Below, piece after piece: positions 26,570 to 35,321 of a stretch of DNA of 52,110 nucleotides. The notes beneath the pieces were generated by a model, which was not told the origin of the DNA, did not search any database, and saw only the letters and a list, made by a program, of their open reading frames with translations. The stretch is from contig CAMYNZ010000051.1 in NCBI GenBank assembly GCA_947259865.1, forward strand, positions 1-52,110, written 5' to 3'. Position 1 is the stretch's first letter. The number at the start of each line of letters is the position of its first letter. Position numbers and translations under genes: made by a program. Source of the stretch: an uncultured Desulfobacterales bacterium (GTDB lineage: Bacteria; Desulfobacterota; Desulfobacteria; Desulfobacterales; G020354645).

Positions 26570-27304
26570 ATGTTACGACGAATTTTGGTGGTTTTCGGAG
26601 GTTTTATTATCATAGGTACTTTAGGAGCCTATCCTGTGGAGGCCGGATTTGCTGACGTGTTAAAAAATATACAAAAAGCATTAAAAGGCGGAAAGTCTCT
26701 TAGCGAAAAAGATATCATTCGAGGCCTCAGGGAAGCTCTGGAAATTGGTGCGGCAAATGCGGTAAAAACTGTGTCTGCAATCGATGGGTACTACAAAAAC
26801 CCGAATATTAAGATCCCATTGCCGGAAAATATTCAGAAAGTTAAAAAATTACTGACAAAAGCCGGTCTGGGTTCCCAGGTAGGTGCATTTGAACTCAGTA
26901 TGAATCGGGCGGCCGAACGGGCAGCACCCCAGGCAAAAAAAATATTTTGGGACGCCATCAAACAGATCCGTTTCTCGGACGCCAAGCAAATCCTCAAAGG
27001 TGCCGACAACGAAGCCACTCTTTATTTTAAGGACAAAACTTTCAACCAACTCGAAAAAACCTTTAAACCGATCACCCGCAAAGCGATGACCGAAGTCGGG
27101 GTCACCCGTCATTACCAGAATTTAAACGACCGGATGCGTAACATCCCCTTTCTGGACAGAATGAGCTTCGATCTTGATCAATATGTAACCGAAAAGGCGC
27201 TCGACGGCCTTTTTTTGATTCTGGCTGAAGAAGAAAAAAAGATTCGGCAAGATCCGGCCGCCCGGGTCACAGATATCCTCAAGAAGGTTTTCGGCAAGAA
27301 TTAA
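26570..27304 (+). CDS. DUF4197 secreted protein
   Basis: A 244-aa protein with signal peptide (ILVVFGGFIIIGTLGAYPVEA), followed by the DUF4197 body: LSEKDIIRGLREALEIGAAN, GYYKNPNIKIPLPE, MNRAAERAAPQAKKIFWDAI and LDGLFLILAEEEKKIRQDP. Members are periplasmic or lipoprotein-like proteins of unknown function. Start ATG 26570 has ggaggg upstream; upstream in-frame ATGs would precede the signal peptide. It is convergent with the acyltransferase gene (six bases between stops). Confidence 0.88.
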   Translation: MLRRILVVFGGFIIIGTLGAYPVEAGFADVLKNIQKALKGGKSLSEKDIIRGLREALEIGAANAVKTVSAIDGYYKNPNIKIPLPENIQKVKKLLTKAGLGSQVGAFELSMNRAAERAAPQAKKIFWDAIKQIRFSDAKQILKGADNEATLYFKDKTFNQLEKTFKPITRKAMTEVGVTRHYQNLNDRMRNIPFLDRMSFDLDQYVTEKALDGLFLILAEEEKKIRQDPAARVTDILKKVFGKN

Positions 27305-27310
27305 ACTTTG

Positions 27311-27955
27311 CTATTTAATTCTTGATGGCAAACCGGACAGTTCCGCAATTTCACTCATCATACGATCGATAAAAGAGTTTACAGACACTCCGGTCTGAAT
27401 ATGAAATTTCTGGCCGAAATTGATTCGAACCAAAGAATGCCAATTTTGCCGGGTATAACTGATACCCACCGGGATGAAGGACAGCGATAGCCGGGATAGG
27501 AAGAACTTGACCATACCCACATGACCCGGGCCCATTACGTTGTTATAATAGGTGCCTTCCGGAAACACGACCACACCTTCTCCTTTTTCTAAAAAATCTA
27601 TGGTGGCCGTCAAAAATCGCCGGCTTTCAAGAGGACGTTTTCTGTTCAATGGTATGCCGCCCAGTGACGTCACGAACCAGCTGCCAAGCGGATTTTTGAA
27701 CAACTCATGCTTGGCAACATAGTAAAGACGCCTCGGTGTCGCCAGCGCCAAAAGGGGTATGTCCTCCCAGCGCTGATGCTTTGGCAGGAGTATAAAAGCC
27801 GTTTCAGCCGGTAAATTATCCAGACCGCTGACAACCACCCGAAAAAAAGGGGTAAGCAAATATTGGGCGACAATTCTGGTAATGCGATAAACCCACTCAT
27901 TCCTCCCGAGAGAGGTTTGGGCTGGCTGTGACCTGGTTTGATTGTATTTAGGCAT
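27311..27955 (-). CDS. 1-acyl-sn-glycerol-3-phosphate acyltransferase family protein
   Basis: A 214-aa PlsC-type membrane acyltransferase for phospholipid synthesis or remodelling. Motif I is a variant HX4D (KHQRWEDIP), motif II-like GGIPLNRKRPLES and motif III VVFPEGTYYN are present in order. An N-terminal amphipathic/hydrophobic stretch (IVAQYLLTPFFRVVVSGL) fits membrane association. No ribosome site stands out before ATG 27955. Acyl donor and acceptor unknown. Confidence 0.85.
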   Translation of the reverse strand: MPKYNQTRSQPAQTSLGRNEWVYRITRIVAQYLLTPFFRVVVSGLDNLPAETAFILLPKHQRWEDIPLLALATPRRLYYVAKHELFKNPLGSWFVTSLGGIPLNRKRPLESRRFLTATIDFLEKGEGVVVFPEGTYYNNVMGPGHVGMVKFFLSRLSLSFIPVGISYTRQNWHSLVRINFGQKFHIQTGVSVNSFIDRMMSEIAELSGLPSRIK

Positions 27956-28056
27956 AAAAACAGAACTGAATAGTGATAATTTTTTTCTGAGTTAAAAAAG
28001 CGTGGGAAAAATAGTCAACACTGCTGGCTGGGTGCGACATCTCAGCAACAAAATGG

Positions 28057-28746
28057 TTATTTGAATCCGAACATCAGTCTCCGCTCGTTTGGGCCGTCAC
28101 GGACCACAACATCATCCTGGCCAATCTGTATGATGCGAAATCCCTCAATCGATTCGCCTTCCCGCATAATACTGCCATTTATAACCGCGATCCGATTATC
28201 AGGATTTTCCGACCATGAAATCGCCTGAAGTTTTAATTTTGAATCTTCAAGCGGTTTAACCGATATCGGATTTGAACCCAAAATGTTGGACGGCTGGCTT
28301 GATTGGGTCGATTTAAAGGACCTCGTTCTTTTAACAGAAGTGGCCGCTTTACGGGATACTTTCTTTTTAGACCTTTTTTTTTGATAACGGACGGCTGGCT
28401 TCGGCATATCAGACGGCAACTCTTTAACCCGGGGCGGTACTTGCTTTTGTTTTTCAGGTTGCCGGGTAGAAGCGGTTTTTTTAATTATCTTGTCCGGTTG
28501 GTCGGGAACTGAAATGGAAACAGAATTGCGAGAGTCGGGAAATAATGGGAAGTGCAGCAGCCATGCGGCGGCGGCCAATGCAATCAGAACAGTAAAAATC
28601 CAAAAACTTTTATGCAAACGCATAAACCGTTTGGCCCGTCTGCCAAGGGTCTGTCGCGTAGTCAATTTTCGGGCCCCGGGATGCGTACCACTTTCGTCCG
28701 GCAAATCGTGCTCAAGCTTTTTTAAGGCTTTTAATATAGTGCTCAA
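28057..28746 (-). CDS. gspB: General secretion pathway protein B-like (GspB)
   Basis: 229 aa. It starts MSTILKALKKLE, a signature of GspB/ExeB-like proteins, then has a TM helix (FWIFTVLIALAAAAWLLHF), a long Pro/Lys-rich periplasmic linker and a C-terminal T2SSB domain (KLQAISWSENPDNRIAVING ... IIQIGQDDVVV). GspB works with GspA to let the type II secretin assemble through peptidoglycan. It lies 76 bp downstream of the gspA reading frame on the same strand. No other gsp gene is in the window. Confidence 0.85.
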   Translation of the reverse strand: MSTILKALKKLEHDLPDESGTHPGARKLTTRQTLGRRAKRFMRLHKSFWIFTVLIALAAAAWLLHFPLFPDSRNSVSISVPDQPDKIIKKTASTRQPEKQKQVPPRVKELPSDMPKPAVRYQKKRSKKKVSRKAATSVKRTRSFKSTQSSQPSNILGSNPISVKPLEDSKLKLQAISWSENPDNRIAVINGSIMREGESIEGFRIIQIGQDDVVVRDGPNERRLMFGFK

Positions 28747-28822
28747 TTTTCAGATTACCTGTCTTTAAGCCCTTGATCACCGCGAGTGTTCTAGATTGCA
28801 ACAATTTCAGCAGCCATTCATG

Positions 28823-30497
28823 TCACTGACGGTTGATATGAGGTATAGCCAGTGACTTTTTTTCGTTGTACAGAACGATTTTGGTCAACGGTCCGACTAT
28901 TCCATCGGGTCTAAGGCCGTTCTTTTTTTGAACCTGCCTTACTGCCTGTTTCGCGAAATCATCATAAACAGGATTGATATCGATACGGCTGGGAAGCTGT
29001 CAGGGGAATCGTGCCCTTGTATGCAAAGAAATTTTTCCAGGGTATATAGACGGCACCGGGACAATACGGTTTTAGTAATTCGGTTGGCACTACGATAATT
29101 TCTTTCACAGTGGCCTTGCTGAGGGTAATATTGTTATTTTCGATTCTATGGATATTTAAATATCCCGGTGATTCCCATGCAGGTAGAGCAATCTCCAAAA
29201 CAGCCGGCAGATTTAAGGATTTTATCAGGTTAAAATCACATCCCAGACGCTGTACTTGAAGGCCGTTTTGTTCTGCGGCGAGTCTAAAAAAAGCGTGGTC
29301 ATCTTCAAGGCTGTGCAGCGCCGGTGCTATTTGTGCATCTGTTTGCCACATTTCCAGCACCGTTTTATAGGCCAGCTGCCTTGATGAGGACACATCCATG
29401 TCTTCTAAAAACTCCAGAAATTTGTCCACAGTTGACGGTTTCGTCGCGGATACCGGTTGCATTTCAAGCGGTGCAAAACTTGCGGTGGCGGGTCGCGTCT
29501 CACCAGCATCACCCGGTGGAGACGGCGCGGGGCCGTCAATATTAGGTGTTTTTAAATTGGCCTGCTTAAAAAGCGTTCCCGGGTTATAGGACCCGGTCAG
29601 ATAAAAAAATGTGATAAACAGCACCAGGCTTAATAGCGAAAAAATGATGGATGCCTTTTTCCAGTCCAGCAGGCCGATATGCTTGGCGTCTGCTCTTCCA
29701 GCCAATTCCAGTATGGCGGTCCGGGTAATATTAGCGGTAATCTTTTTCTGGTTGAGAACATAAGCCGTAAGTAAAGCGCGGTCACAGACAACATTGATTA
29801 ACCGGGGTATCCCGGACGAATATTTATATATGGCCCGATAGGCTGCCCGCGTAAATTGAACCACCGGTTTTTTAGAAGCGATATGAATACGGTGGGCAAT
29901 ATATTCTTTGACCTCTTTAAAGGTCAGCGGCTTTAGATTACAATTTAAAGTAATTCTTTGGCCTAATTGTCTGAGTTCATGAGAATCCAGCATATCTCCC
30001 AGTTCGGGCTGTCCGACCAGAACTATCTGTAAAAGCTTGAACTTGGTGGTTTCAAGATTGGAAAGCAGTCTTATCAGTTCCAAAACATTGACGGCCAGGT
30101 TTTGGGCCTCATCAACCAAAAGTACAACATTTTTGCCTTCGATCCTTTTCCCCATCAGATAGGAATTTAGAGTGTCAATCAGCTCTTTGGTATTATCGGC
30201 ATCGAATGAGAGCCCGAACTCTTCATTAATCGACATTAACAGCTGTTTAGGACTCAGTTTGGGATTGAAAATATAGGCCGAATCCGTATTCTCGTCCAGG
30301 TTTTCAAGAAACACCCTACAAAGGGTAGTCTTGCCCGTACCGACTTCGCCGGTGATGACCACAAAACCATCGCCCTGAGAAATGGCATACTTCAGGTGGG
30401 CCAAAGCCTCTTCATGACTTTGGCTCATAAAAAAATACTCAGGATTGGGTACGAGTTTGAAGGGTCTTTCTTTGAAAGAGAAGAAATTTTGATACAC
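28823..30497 (-). pseudogene. gspA: GspA/ExeA-like ATPase, frameshifted near the C-terminus
   Basis: The long frame (30497 to 28962, 511 aa) carries an ExeA-type AAA ATPase with Walker A GEVGTGKTT (about 50-58) and Walker B VVLLVDEAQN. A TM helix lies near 284-305, followed by a periplasmic degenerate-peptidase-like domain. It ends abruptly after GTIPLTASQP. In the +1 frame, from about 28990 to the TGA at 28823, coding continues as IDINPVYDDFAKQAVRQVQ and GLRPDGIVGPLTKIVLYNE, the rest of a peptidoglycan-binding domain. About 20 residues expected between the two parts are absent, so a short deletion with a shift is likely. The ATPase half would survive, but anchoring to peptidoglycan would be lost. 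Confidence 0.8.
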
Positions 30498-30769
30498 TTC
30501 AACGACTCCCGATCATCTAAGACTCATAAACAAAGTCGGGTTTTACTCACCAAAGGTGCTGTATTGCGCAGATATCCCGCCCATCAGGCCTAACCTCGCA
30601 TGATTTCACGGATGGTTTGAACAACCCATGAAACCCCGTGTGAGAAATCATAGTAAAAACAGTAGGATGTGTCAAGAAAGAATACCATCACATGCTTGAA
30701 ACACACATTCTCATTGGAATAGCAAAATGATTGGAAAAAACCAACACCGTTCAATGGATTTTTTTGCGA
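30498..30769. other. Non-coding leader/spacer upstream of gspA
   Basis: No gene seen. It contains an imperfect hairpin around 30601-30640 (gatttcacggatgg / cccatgaaacc) that could structure the region between the riboswitch-controlled gene and gspA. Confidence 0.35.
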
Positions 30770-31315
30770 TTAATTAGAAATGCAGTTTACTGACAAAACG
30801 GATGCCGACCATTTCGGGAAACCTTTGCCCTGGACCCGGCCAACCCACCTTCGCTTGTTGATAAGGCGTGATTGAGAACCACCGACTTCTTCCACTGCTG
30901 CCCACAGATATACCTTTTTACCGGTTTCACTGGACAGCTCCATTCTGATTTCAAGCATATCACATGGCCTGCCTTTATTCACCCAGCCTCTCACGAGGAG
31001 TTCGTCATCCTTTTGAAAGACATTGATATCAATTTCGTAACCGGCGTAACTGCTGCTGGAATGTTCCACACGACCGGAAATTGCCGGCCCGGTCTGAAAG
31101 TTGACTGGGGCAACCGGATTATTGAATGGGGCGCGGTGGATGGCGGGGACGTCATTTGGGCTCGAACGAAATCGGTTGATAAAATTGTCAATATAACCGT
31201 TGCTGTAAAGATATAAAATGCCGACGGCCAGATGCAAAAGCGCGGCAAACAAAAGACCCTCAACCAGGGTAATGGAAAATCCGCCACGCCGGCGTTGATT
31301 CAAATTTGATGTCAT
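30770..31315 (-). CDS. Membrane-anchored hypothetical protein under a c-di-GMP riboswitch
   Basis: 181 aa. A basic N-terminus (NQRRRGG) is followed by one TM helix (about 16-40, LVEGLLFAALLHLAVGILYLY), a Pro/Ser-rich linker and a small beta-rich periplasmic domain (YEIDINVFQKDDELLVRGWV ... GKKVYLWAAVEEVGG). I do not recognise a family. The gene is preceded by a clear c-di-GMP-I aptamer and followed by gspA/gspB on the same strand, so it probably belongs to a c-di-GMP-controlled surface or secretion function. No good Shine-Dalgarno is seen before ATG 31315, consistent with control at translation initiation. Confidence 0.7.
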   Translation of the reverse strand: MTSNLNQRRRGGFSITLVEGLLFAALLHLAVGILYLYSNGYIDNFINRFRSSPNDVPAIHRAPFNNPVAPVNFQTGPAISGRVEHSSSSYAGYEIDINVFQKDDELLVRGWVNKGRPCDMLEIRMELSSETGKKVYLWAAVEEVGGSQSRLINKRRWVGRVQGKGFPKWSASVLSVNCISN

Positions 31316-31398
31316 GGTAAATAATTGCCAATAATCTGATATTTAAGGAAGATACCGCAAGGGCAGGGCTGGAAGATAACAAAAGAATTGCGTCGTAC

Positions 31399-31480
31399 AG
31401 GCAACCCTGCCGCCCTATCCGCTGCAGTTCGGATTTAGGCCAGTGGCTTTGCGTCCCACTTTTTCAAGTGGTTTGCCTTT
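31399..31480 (-). ncRNA. c-di-GMP-I (GEMM-I) riboswitch
   Basis: On the minus strand, P1 aggcaa (31479-31474) pairs with ttgcct (31404-31399). Inside are the P2 hairpin cacttgaaaaagtg with a GAAA loop, then the hallmark GGACGCAAAGCC, then ctggcctaaa, and a second hairpin (tccg-aactgcag-cgga) leading to gcggcagggttgcc. Order and sequence match the GEMM-I consensus, including the tetraloop and its receptor-like arm. Downstream ccagccctgcc could pair with the aptamer's ggcagggtt, a plausible switch. No U-run follows, so control may be translational or by Rho. Confidence 0.92.
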
Positions 31481-31490
31481 ATCTAGAAAT

Positions 31491-31520
31491 ATTCTAATAT
31501 GTCTGGGTAGTTATCGTCAA
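31491..31520 (-). promoter_or_regulatory. Sigma-70-like promoter ahead of riboswitch
   Basis: Minus-strand TTGACG (31520-31515) and TAGAAT (31496-31491) are separated by 18 bp. Transcription would begin a few bases before the aptamer, which fits a riboswitch leader. Confidence 0.55.
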
Positions 31521-31698
31521 GTGAAAAATATTCGCATTTTTGCTATCCGTGACGTATAGTTAGGCGTGTGGCCAGTGTGTTGAACGAAGGAACGATTAAA
31601 ATCGAAACCTATTGTTGAAGATCGATATATGCGGGGGATCCTGTCCAAAACAATTCCCGCAAAATCAAAATTTACAGCAAAGCGACCGGAAAATAATT

Positions 31699-32085
31699 AT
31701 GAGCGAGTGGATTCCATTTGAGGAAGGAAAATACCGGGTTGAAAGGGCTTTTTTAATAACTCCGGATTTAAAGGCTGCGCCGTTGGAGAATGCCTTTATT
31801 GAAATTTATGCGGGTCGGCAGGGAAAACGCCATATGAAGGGCCGCAGTTTTGTCCGCAACATTCTTATCGTCCATTTGCTTGAAGATTCGGATGATATCG
31901 ATCTGATTCTGGATCTGGGAGGCACATACAAGTACCTGCTAATAAATCCTGAACTAGAAGCCGGTAAGGTGTTTTCTCCCCAGATTAAATCCACCCTTCA
32001 ATTTTCACCGAGCCGGGCCTGGAAGCAAATTCCGCAAATAGAATTCGAAAATCTGATATCCGACCTGATATTGGTGACAGGATGA
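31699..32085 (+). CDS. Hypothetical 128-aa protein
   Basis: A soluble protein starting MSEWIPFEEGKYRVERAFLI, mixed beta/alpha, with an acidic middle segment (LLEDSDDIDLILDLGG). No family recognised. ATG 31699 is preferred to the upstream frame opening because the upstream portion lies in the riboswitch promoter side and looks non-coding. Convergent with the methyltransferase gene. Confidence 0.55.
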   Translation: MSEWIPFEEGKYRVERAFLITPDLKAAPLENAFIEIYAGRQGKRHMKGRSFVRNILIVHLLEDSDDIDLILDLGGTYKYLLINPELEAGKVFSPQIKSTLQFSPSRAWKQIPQIEFENLISDLILVTG

Positions 32086-32124
32086 ACGAGAAGCTTTCTC
32101 AAAACTAGTAGATCGCTTCAAGTA

Positions 32125-32907
32125 TTATTCGAGCCTTTCGGCCGTAACAATCATCCTGTTGGTCATGGTGCCATAATCTCCTTCCGACTCTCGCCGGATA
32201 AAATCGCGTTTGCAGGTGATATTTGAAAATCCGGCATGACCCAGCAGGCTTGATATTTTTTCGGGACTATACAACTGGGTGCAGTAAGTTTTTTCACGGA
32301 TAATCCCCTTTGATACTGACGATACTTTTTCCCGGCAGTAAATTATATTATGCCCCAGTTTTCTCGTCCGCGAAACTTCGATATCATCTCCCACCTGGTG
32401 CCGGGTGTACGGTTTAAATTTACGCAGCACATAATCCGGGTTGGGGACATCAAGGATTAACTGGCCGTTGGGTACAAGAAGCCTGAAAGCCTCTGATAGA
32501 ATTTTCTGGTTTTCTTGGTCCTGGACAAAATAGCCGAAGGAGCTTCCCATAATAATAATTACATCGAATATCTGATTATACAGGCCCAAACAGCGGGCAT
32601 CACCCCGGATGAAGAAAGTATTGAGATTTTCTTGCCGGGCTCTCTGTTTGCCAAGATGAATGAGGTATTCCGAATAGTCAAGTGTCGTTACCTTTACAAA
32701 ACCCCGTCTTGAGAGTTCCAACGCATGACGCCCCTGGCCGCCGCACAAATCCAAAATCGGCGACGATTTGTCTAAACCCAGTGTTTTTTCCAAAAAATCG
32801 ACTTCCCGGATGGTCAAATCTTCATTACACACCGAGCGGGCATCGGTCAGCAGATAGATGTCGTCAAAAATATCCTTCCACCAGTTTTTATTAAATTCAA
32901 TACCCAT
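32125..32907 (-). CDS. Class I SAM-dependent methyltransferase
   Basis: 260 aa. The SAM-binding motif I is LDLCGGQGRHALELSRRG (about 51-68), followed by the acidic TLDYSEYLI (motif Post-I), GDARCLG and VIIIMGSSFGYF. The layout is a small-molecule methyltransferase of the Methyltransf_25/11 type. Substrate unknown. gggga lies upstream of ATG 32907. The next gene upstream (DUF885) ends 50 bp away on the same strand; joint transcription is possible. Confidence 0.88.
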   Translation of the reverse strand: MGIEFNKNWWKDIFDDIYLLTDARSVCNEDLTIREVDFLEKTLGLDKSSPILDLCGGQGRHALELSRRGFVKVTTLDYSEYLIHLGKQRARQENLNTFFIRGDARCLGLYNQIFDVIIIMGSSFGYFVQDQENQKILSEAFRLLVPNGQLILDVPNPDYVLRKFKPYTRHQVGDDIEVSRTRKLGHNIIYCREKVSSVSKGIIREKTYCTQLYSPEKISSLLGHAGFSNITCKRDFIRRESEGDYGTMTNRMIVTAERLE

Positions 32908-32957
32908 GCTGATATCCCCGGTTGTCCGGTTTTTATGCCGACCGGCAATGAAATAGG

Positions 32958-34544
32958 TTACAAATGATCCTGGAAGTCTCGCCTGAGCACGTATGCTAAA
33001 TTTTTGAAATCAATTTCCCCCCGGCTCAATACCGCGGCAACAAACTCTTTTAAGTTTTTTTGCCCGTAGCGTTGATAAAGATCTAAAAAACGCTGCAGGC
33101 CGATTGTATAACATAGTTGGTATCCCGGATTCAAAGGATATTTCCGCACGGCCGAAATCGCATCCGTTGCATCTATACCGGTTTTGCCAAGATAGCCGGC
33201 AGCCATTTTTAAATCCATGGCGCCGGTCTGAAGGCCTAAATCCACTTTGCCCCTTATGGCCCGCCACAACCGGCGGCGCGCCACAAGCAATCGTTCTCCG
33301 GGGGAGTTAAAATAACCTGTCTGTTGCATGATTTCCTCAGCGAAACACGCCCAGCCCTCATAAAAAAGAGGATGCTCAAGAGCGCGTCGGATGGGACTGT
33401 CATGCGTCCAGCGATAAGAATCCAGCAGGTGATGGCCCGGGTAAGTCTCGTGAGCAGAAAGAATTCTGTATTCGCGTTGATACGCTTTGCGGGCTTCACG
33501 CATGTCATCGGCATTGATAACATAGAATATACCGCCGGTTGGCGGGTGTTTAGGCGGTATGCTGTAACTCGAGGCAGTTCGGGTGGCCGAAAGATAAGCC
33601 GGCACCGGTTCCACCCGGACCGGGCATGTCCGGAACAGATCCGCGGATATCAGCCCATTGTCCAGGCAATGTTTGGCCAGACGGCTGACCTCTGTCCGGT
33701 AGAGACCCAGGAGACCCTCCCGGCCGATTTCAGGTAATGGAATTTTATCGAATATAGTTGAGCGGGATAAATCTCCCGCGGGACTTCCGCTTAAATCGCT
33801 TATTAGAGCCTGCATTTCATGGATTTCTTGATCCAAAATATGATTTATATCCGAGAGCTCCTGTTTGCAATTAAGATGAAAATCGACAATTCGCTCCACC
33901 AGCGCTGTCGATAAGTGAAAATAGCTGCGGGTGTCGACTTTGAGCAGCGTATATTCAAACCGATCCAGAGCCGCCAATGCTGTATTCAGCGCCGGTACCT
34001 GCTGTTGCAAAAAGGTCAGGTAACTGCGGGTGGCATCAATCATTTCCAGGCCAAGTTCTCGAAATAAAACAGGAACTTGTTTGAGTACCCTCCCGGCATT
34101 ATCAAGAAAATCCGGGAGCCCCCGGGCCCGATCGTGCTTAATTGCAGGATCATGAGAATCCATTGCTTCGGCCATGCCGATACACGCAACGGTTAGGTGC
34201 AGTGTCGGCTGTGTTTCCCAGGCCCTGATTTCGGTCAGCTGTTCGATGAGGGTGCGGGTGACCCGTTTTACAAGCGATAGGTCAATATGGGCTTCAATAT
34301 CAGACGAGGCGGGTTCAGTCTCTTCGGCAAGAAAAAGCGCGGCCTGTCTTTCGACAGCGGCCAGCTTTTTTACCATATCTGAGATGGCATCTTCATTAAA
34401 ACGATCCCAGGCGTTAGGGTTCAAATCTTCCGGCGGCACCTGGGGGAAATAGTAAAACTCGTCACTGGTCGATGCTATCGGAAAATGTTGGGCAACAATC
34501 TCGAACAACTGAAGGCCTATATTTTCAACTGCTGATCGATCCAT
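32958..34544 (-). CDS. DUF885-family metallopeptidase-like protein
   Basis: 528 aa. The DUF885 zinc signature SAHETYPGHHLLDSYRW and the later LFYEGWACFAEEIMQQTGYF (third metal ligand) are present, with the typical helical surroundings LGKTGIDATDAISAVRKYPLNPGYQLCY. The fold is related to M32/M3-like peptidases. Unlike secreted homologues it has no signal peptide, so it is probably a cytoplasmic peptidase. Length is slightly short for the family but no gap is apparent. Confidence 0.85.
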   Translation of the reverse strand: MDRSAVENIGLQLFEIVAQHFPIASTSDEFYYFPQVPPEDLNPNAWDRFNEDAISDMVKKLAAVERQAALFLAEETEPASSDIEAHIDLSLVKRVTRTLIEQLTEIRAWETQPTLHLTVACIGMAEAMDSHDPAIKHDRARGLPDFLDNAGRVLKQVPVLFRELGLEMIDATRSYLTFLQQQVPALNTALAALDRFEYTLLKVDTRSYFHLSTALVERIVDFHLNCKQELSDINHILDQEIHEMQALISDLSGSPAGDLSRSTIFDKIPLPEIGREGLLGLYRTEVSRLAKHCLDNGLISADLFRTCPVRVEPVPAYLSATRTASSYSIPPKHPPTGGIFYVINADDMREARKAYQREYRILSAHETYPGHHLLDSYRWTHDSPIRRALEHPLFYEGWACFAEEIMQQTGYFNSPGERLLVARRRLWRAIRGKVDLGLQTGAMDLKMAAGYLGKTGIDATDAISAVRKYPLNPGYQLCYTIGLQRFLDLYQRYGQKNLKEFVAAVLSRGEIDFKNLAYVLRRDFQDHL

Positions 34545-34660
34545 AGACGTGATGATCCAAGAAAGGGAATCGGGGTGAAAGCAAAATAATTGAATCTATT
34601 TAAAGATCCACCGGCATGACAAAAGAAATGCTAAAATTTCTCGATATCATATTCGGCAAG

Positions 34661-34690
34661 AAAAAAACAGCGCCGCCATTGGCTCTGTTT
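34661..34690 (-). terminator. Rho-independent terminator
   Basis: Minus-strand acagagcc-aatg-gcggcgctgt (one mismatch in the stem) followed by seven T, just downstream of the small basic gene ending at 34710. Confidence 0.65.
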
Positions 34691-34709
34691 TGGAGGGAGG
34701 GAAATCAAT

Positions 34710-34922
34710 TTATTCGGGTGGGTCCATGTAGAGGCGTCTGCGTTCCAGCTTTCTTTTTATTCTTGCTTGAACGGGTCTTCTACGATCAATTCCGCTTCGG
34801 CGATAACGCAGCCAGCGGCGCTCTGGAAAATGGTTTTTGGAAGAGCGTTGTCGTCTGTCAATTACTGAGCGTCTGCCGCCCCTGTCCTTCGAGGATAATT
34901 GCTCCTCGTCTGTCGGCCCCAT
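34710..34922 (-). CDS. Small Arg-rich hypothetical protein
   Basis: 70 aa, with repeated RRS.IDRR / RRSGIDRRR elements (GGRRSVIDRRQ, YRRSGIDRRR), a pattern seen in many small Desulfobacterota proteins and in linkers of signalling proteins. aaggag five bases before ATG 34922 and an intrinsic terminator just downstream argue that it is a real single-gene unit. The opposite-strand frame over the same bases lacks such signals. Function unknown; nucleic-acid or membrane binding is possible. Confidence 0.7.
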   Translation of the reverse strand: MGPTDEEQLSSKDRGGRRSVIDRRQRSSKNHFPERRWLRYRRSGIDRRRPVQARIKRKLERRRLYMDPPE

Positions 34923-35160
34923 AGCAACTCCTTAAACTAGATTGAAGAAGTAATTACCCCAATCCACTGGTATTTAATTGCTGGTATATACGATGACGTA
35001 ATTTTAACAGTATTTTGAGGCGATGTAAAAGTTTTTAACTGATTGACAAAATTTGTGCAAAATTCATGCAAAATTATCAGTTGGCACAAATTAATATTAA
35101 TTGCAATGACTTATGACCACCATTATTAGTTGGTCAGCCCGAGTGTGAAAGAATTTCCCC

Positions 35161-35187
35161 ATTTTGTGGAAAACTTTTTCACAAAAT
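35161..35187. promoter_or_regulatory. Operator-like 27-bp palindrome
   Basis: attttgtggaaaa-c-tttttcacaaaat, arms 12/13 complementary, in the 400-bp AT-rich spacer 34923-35321 between divergent genes. It is centred 148 bp upstream of the Nudix start. Its size and symmetry suit a dimeric repressor. The rest of the spacer holds no gene. Confidence 0.45.
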
Positions 35188-35321
35188 ATAGGGAACTTTC
35201 GGTGGTATTTGAAACTATCGGTTGACTCTGTTAATAAAAATAGGGGATTTGCAGATCATAACCGCTTGCACAAAACCCAGGGTTCACAGGCACAACGCTT
35301 TCAGGTATCGGGAAGGAAAAT

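Noticed and set aside
28823..28990. Programmed frameshift in gspA
   Set aside because: No slippery run at the junction, and part of the domain is missing rather than merely out of frame.
34616..34924. A 102-codon plus-strand frame opposite the small Arg-rich gene
   Set aside because: It lacks a ribosome site, while the minus-strand gene has aaggag and a terminator.
35161..35187. Possible DnaA-box/replication origin
   Set aside because: Only one near TGTGGAAAA match and no cluster of boxes, dnaA, dnaN or strong AT-rich unwinding region with genes of that kind.
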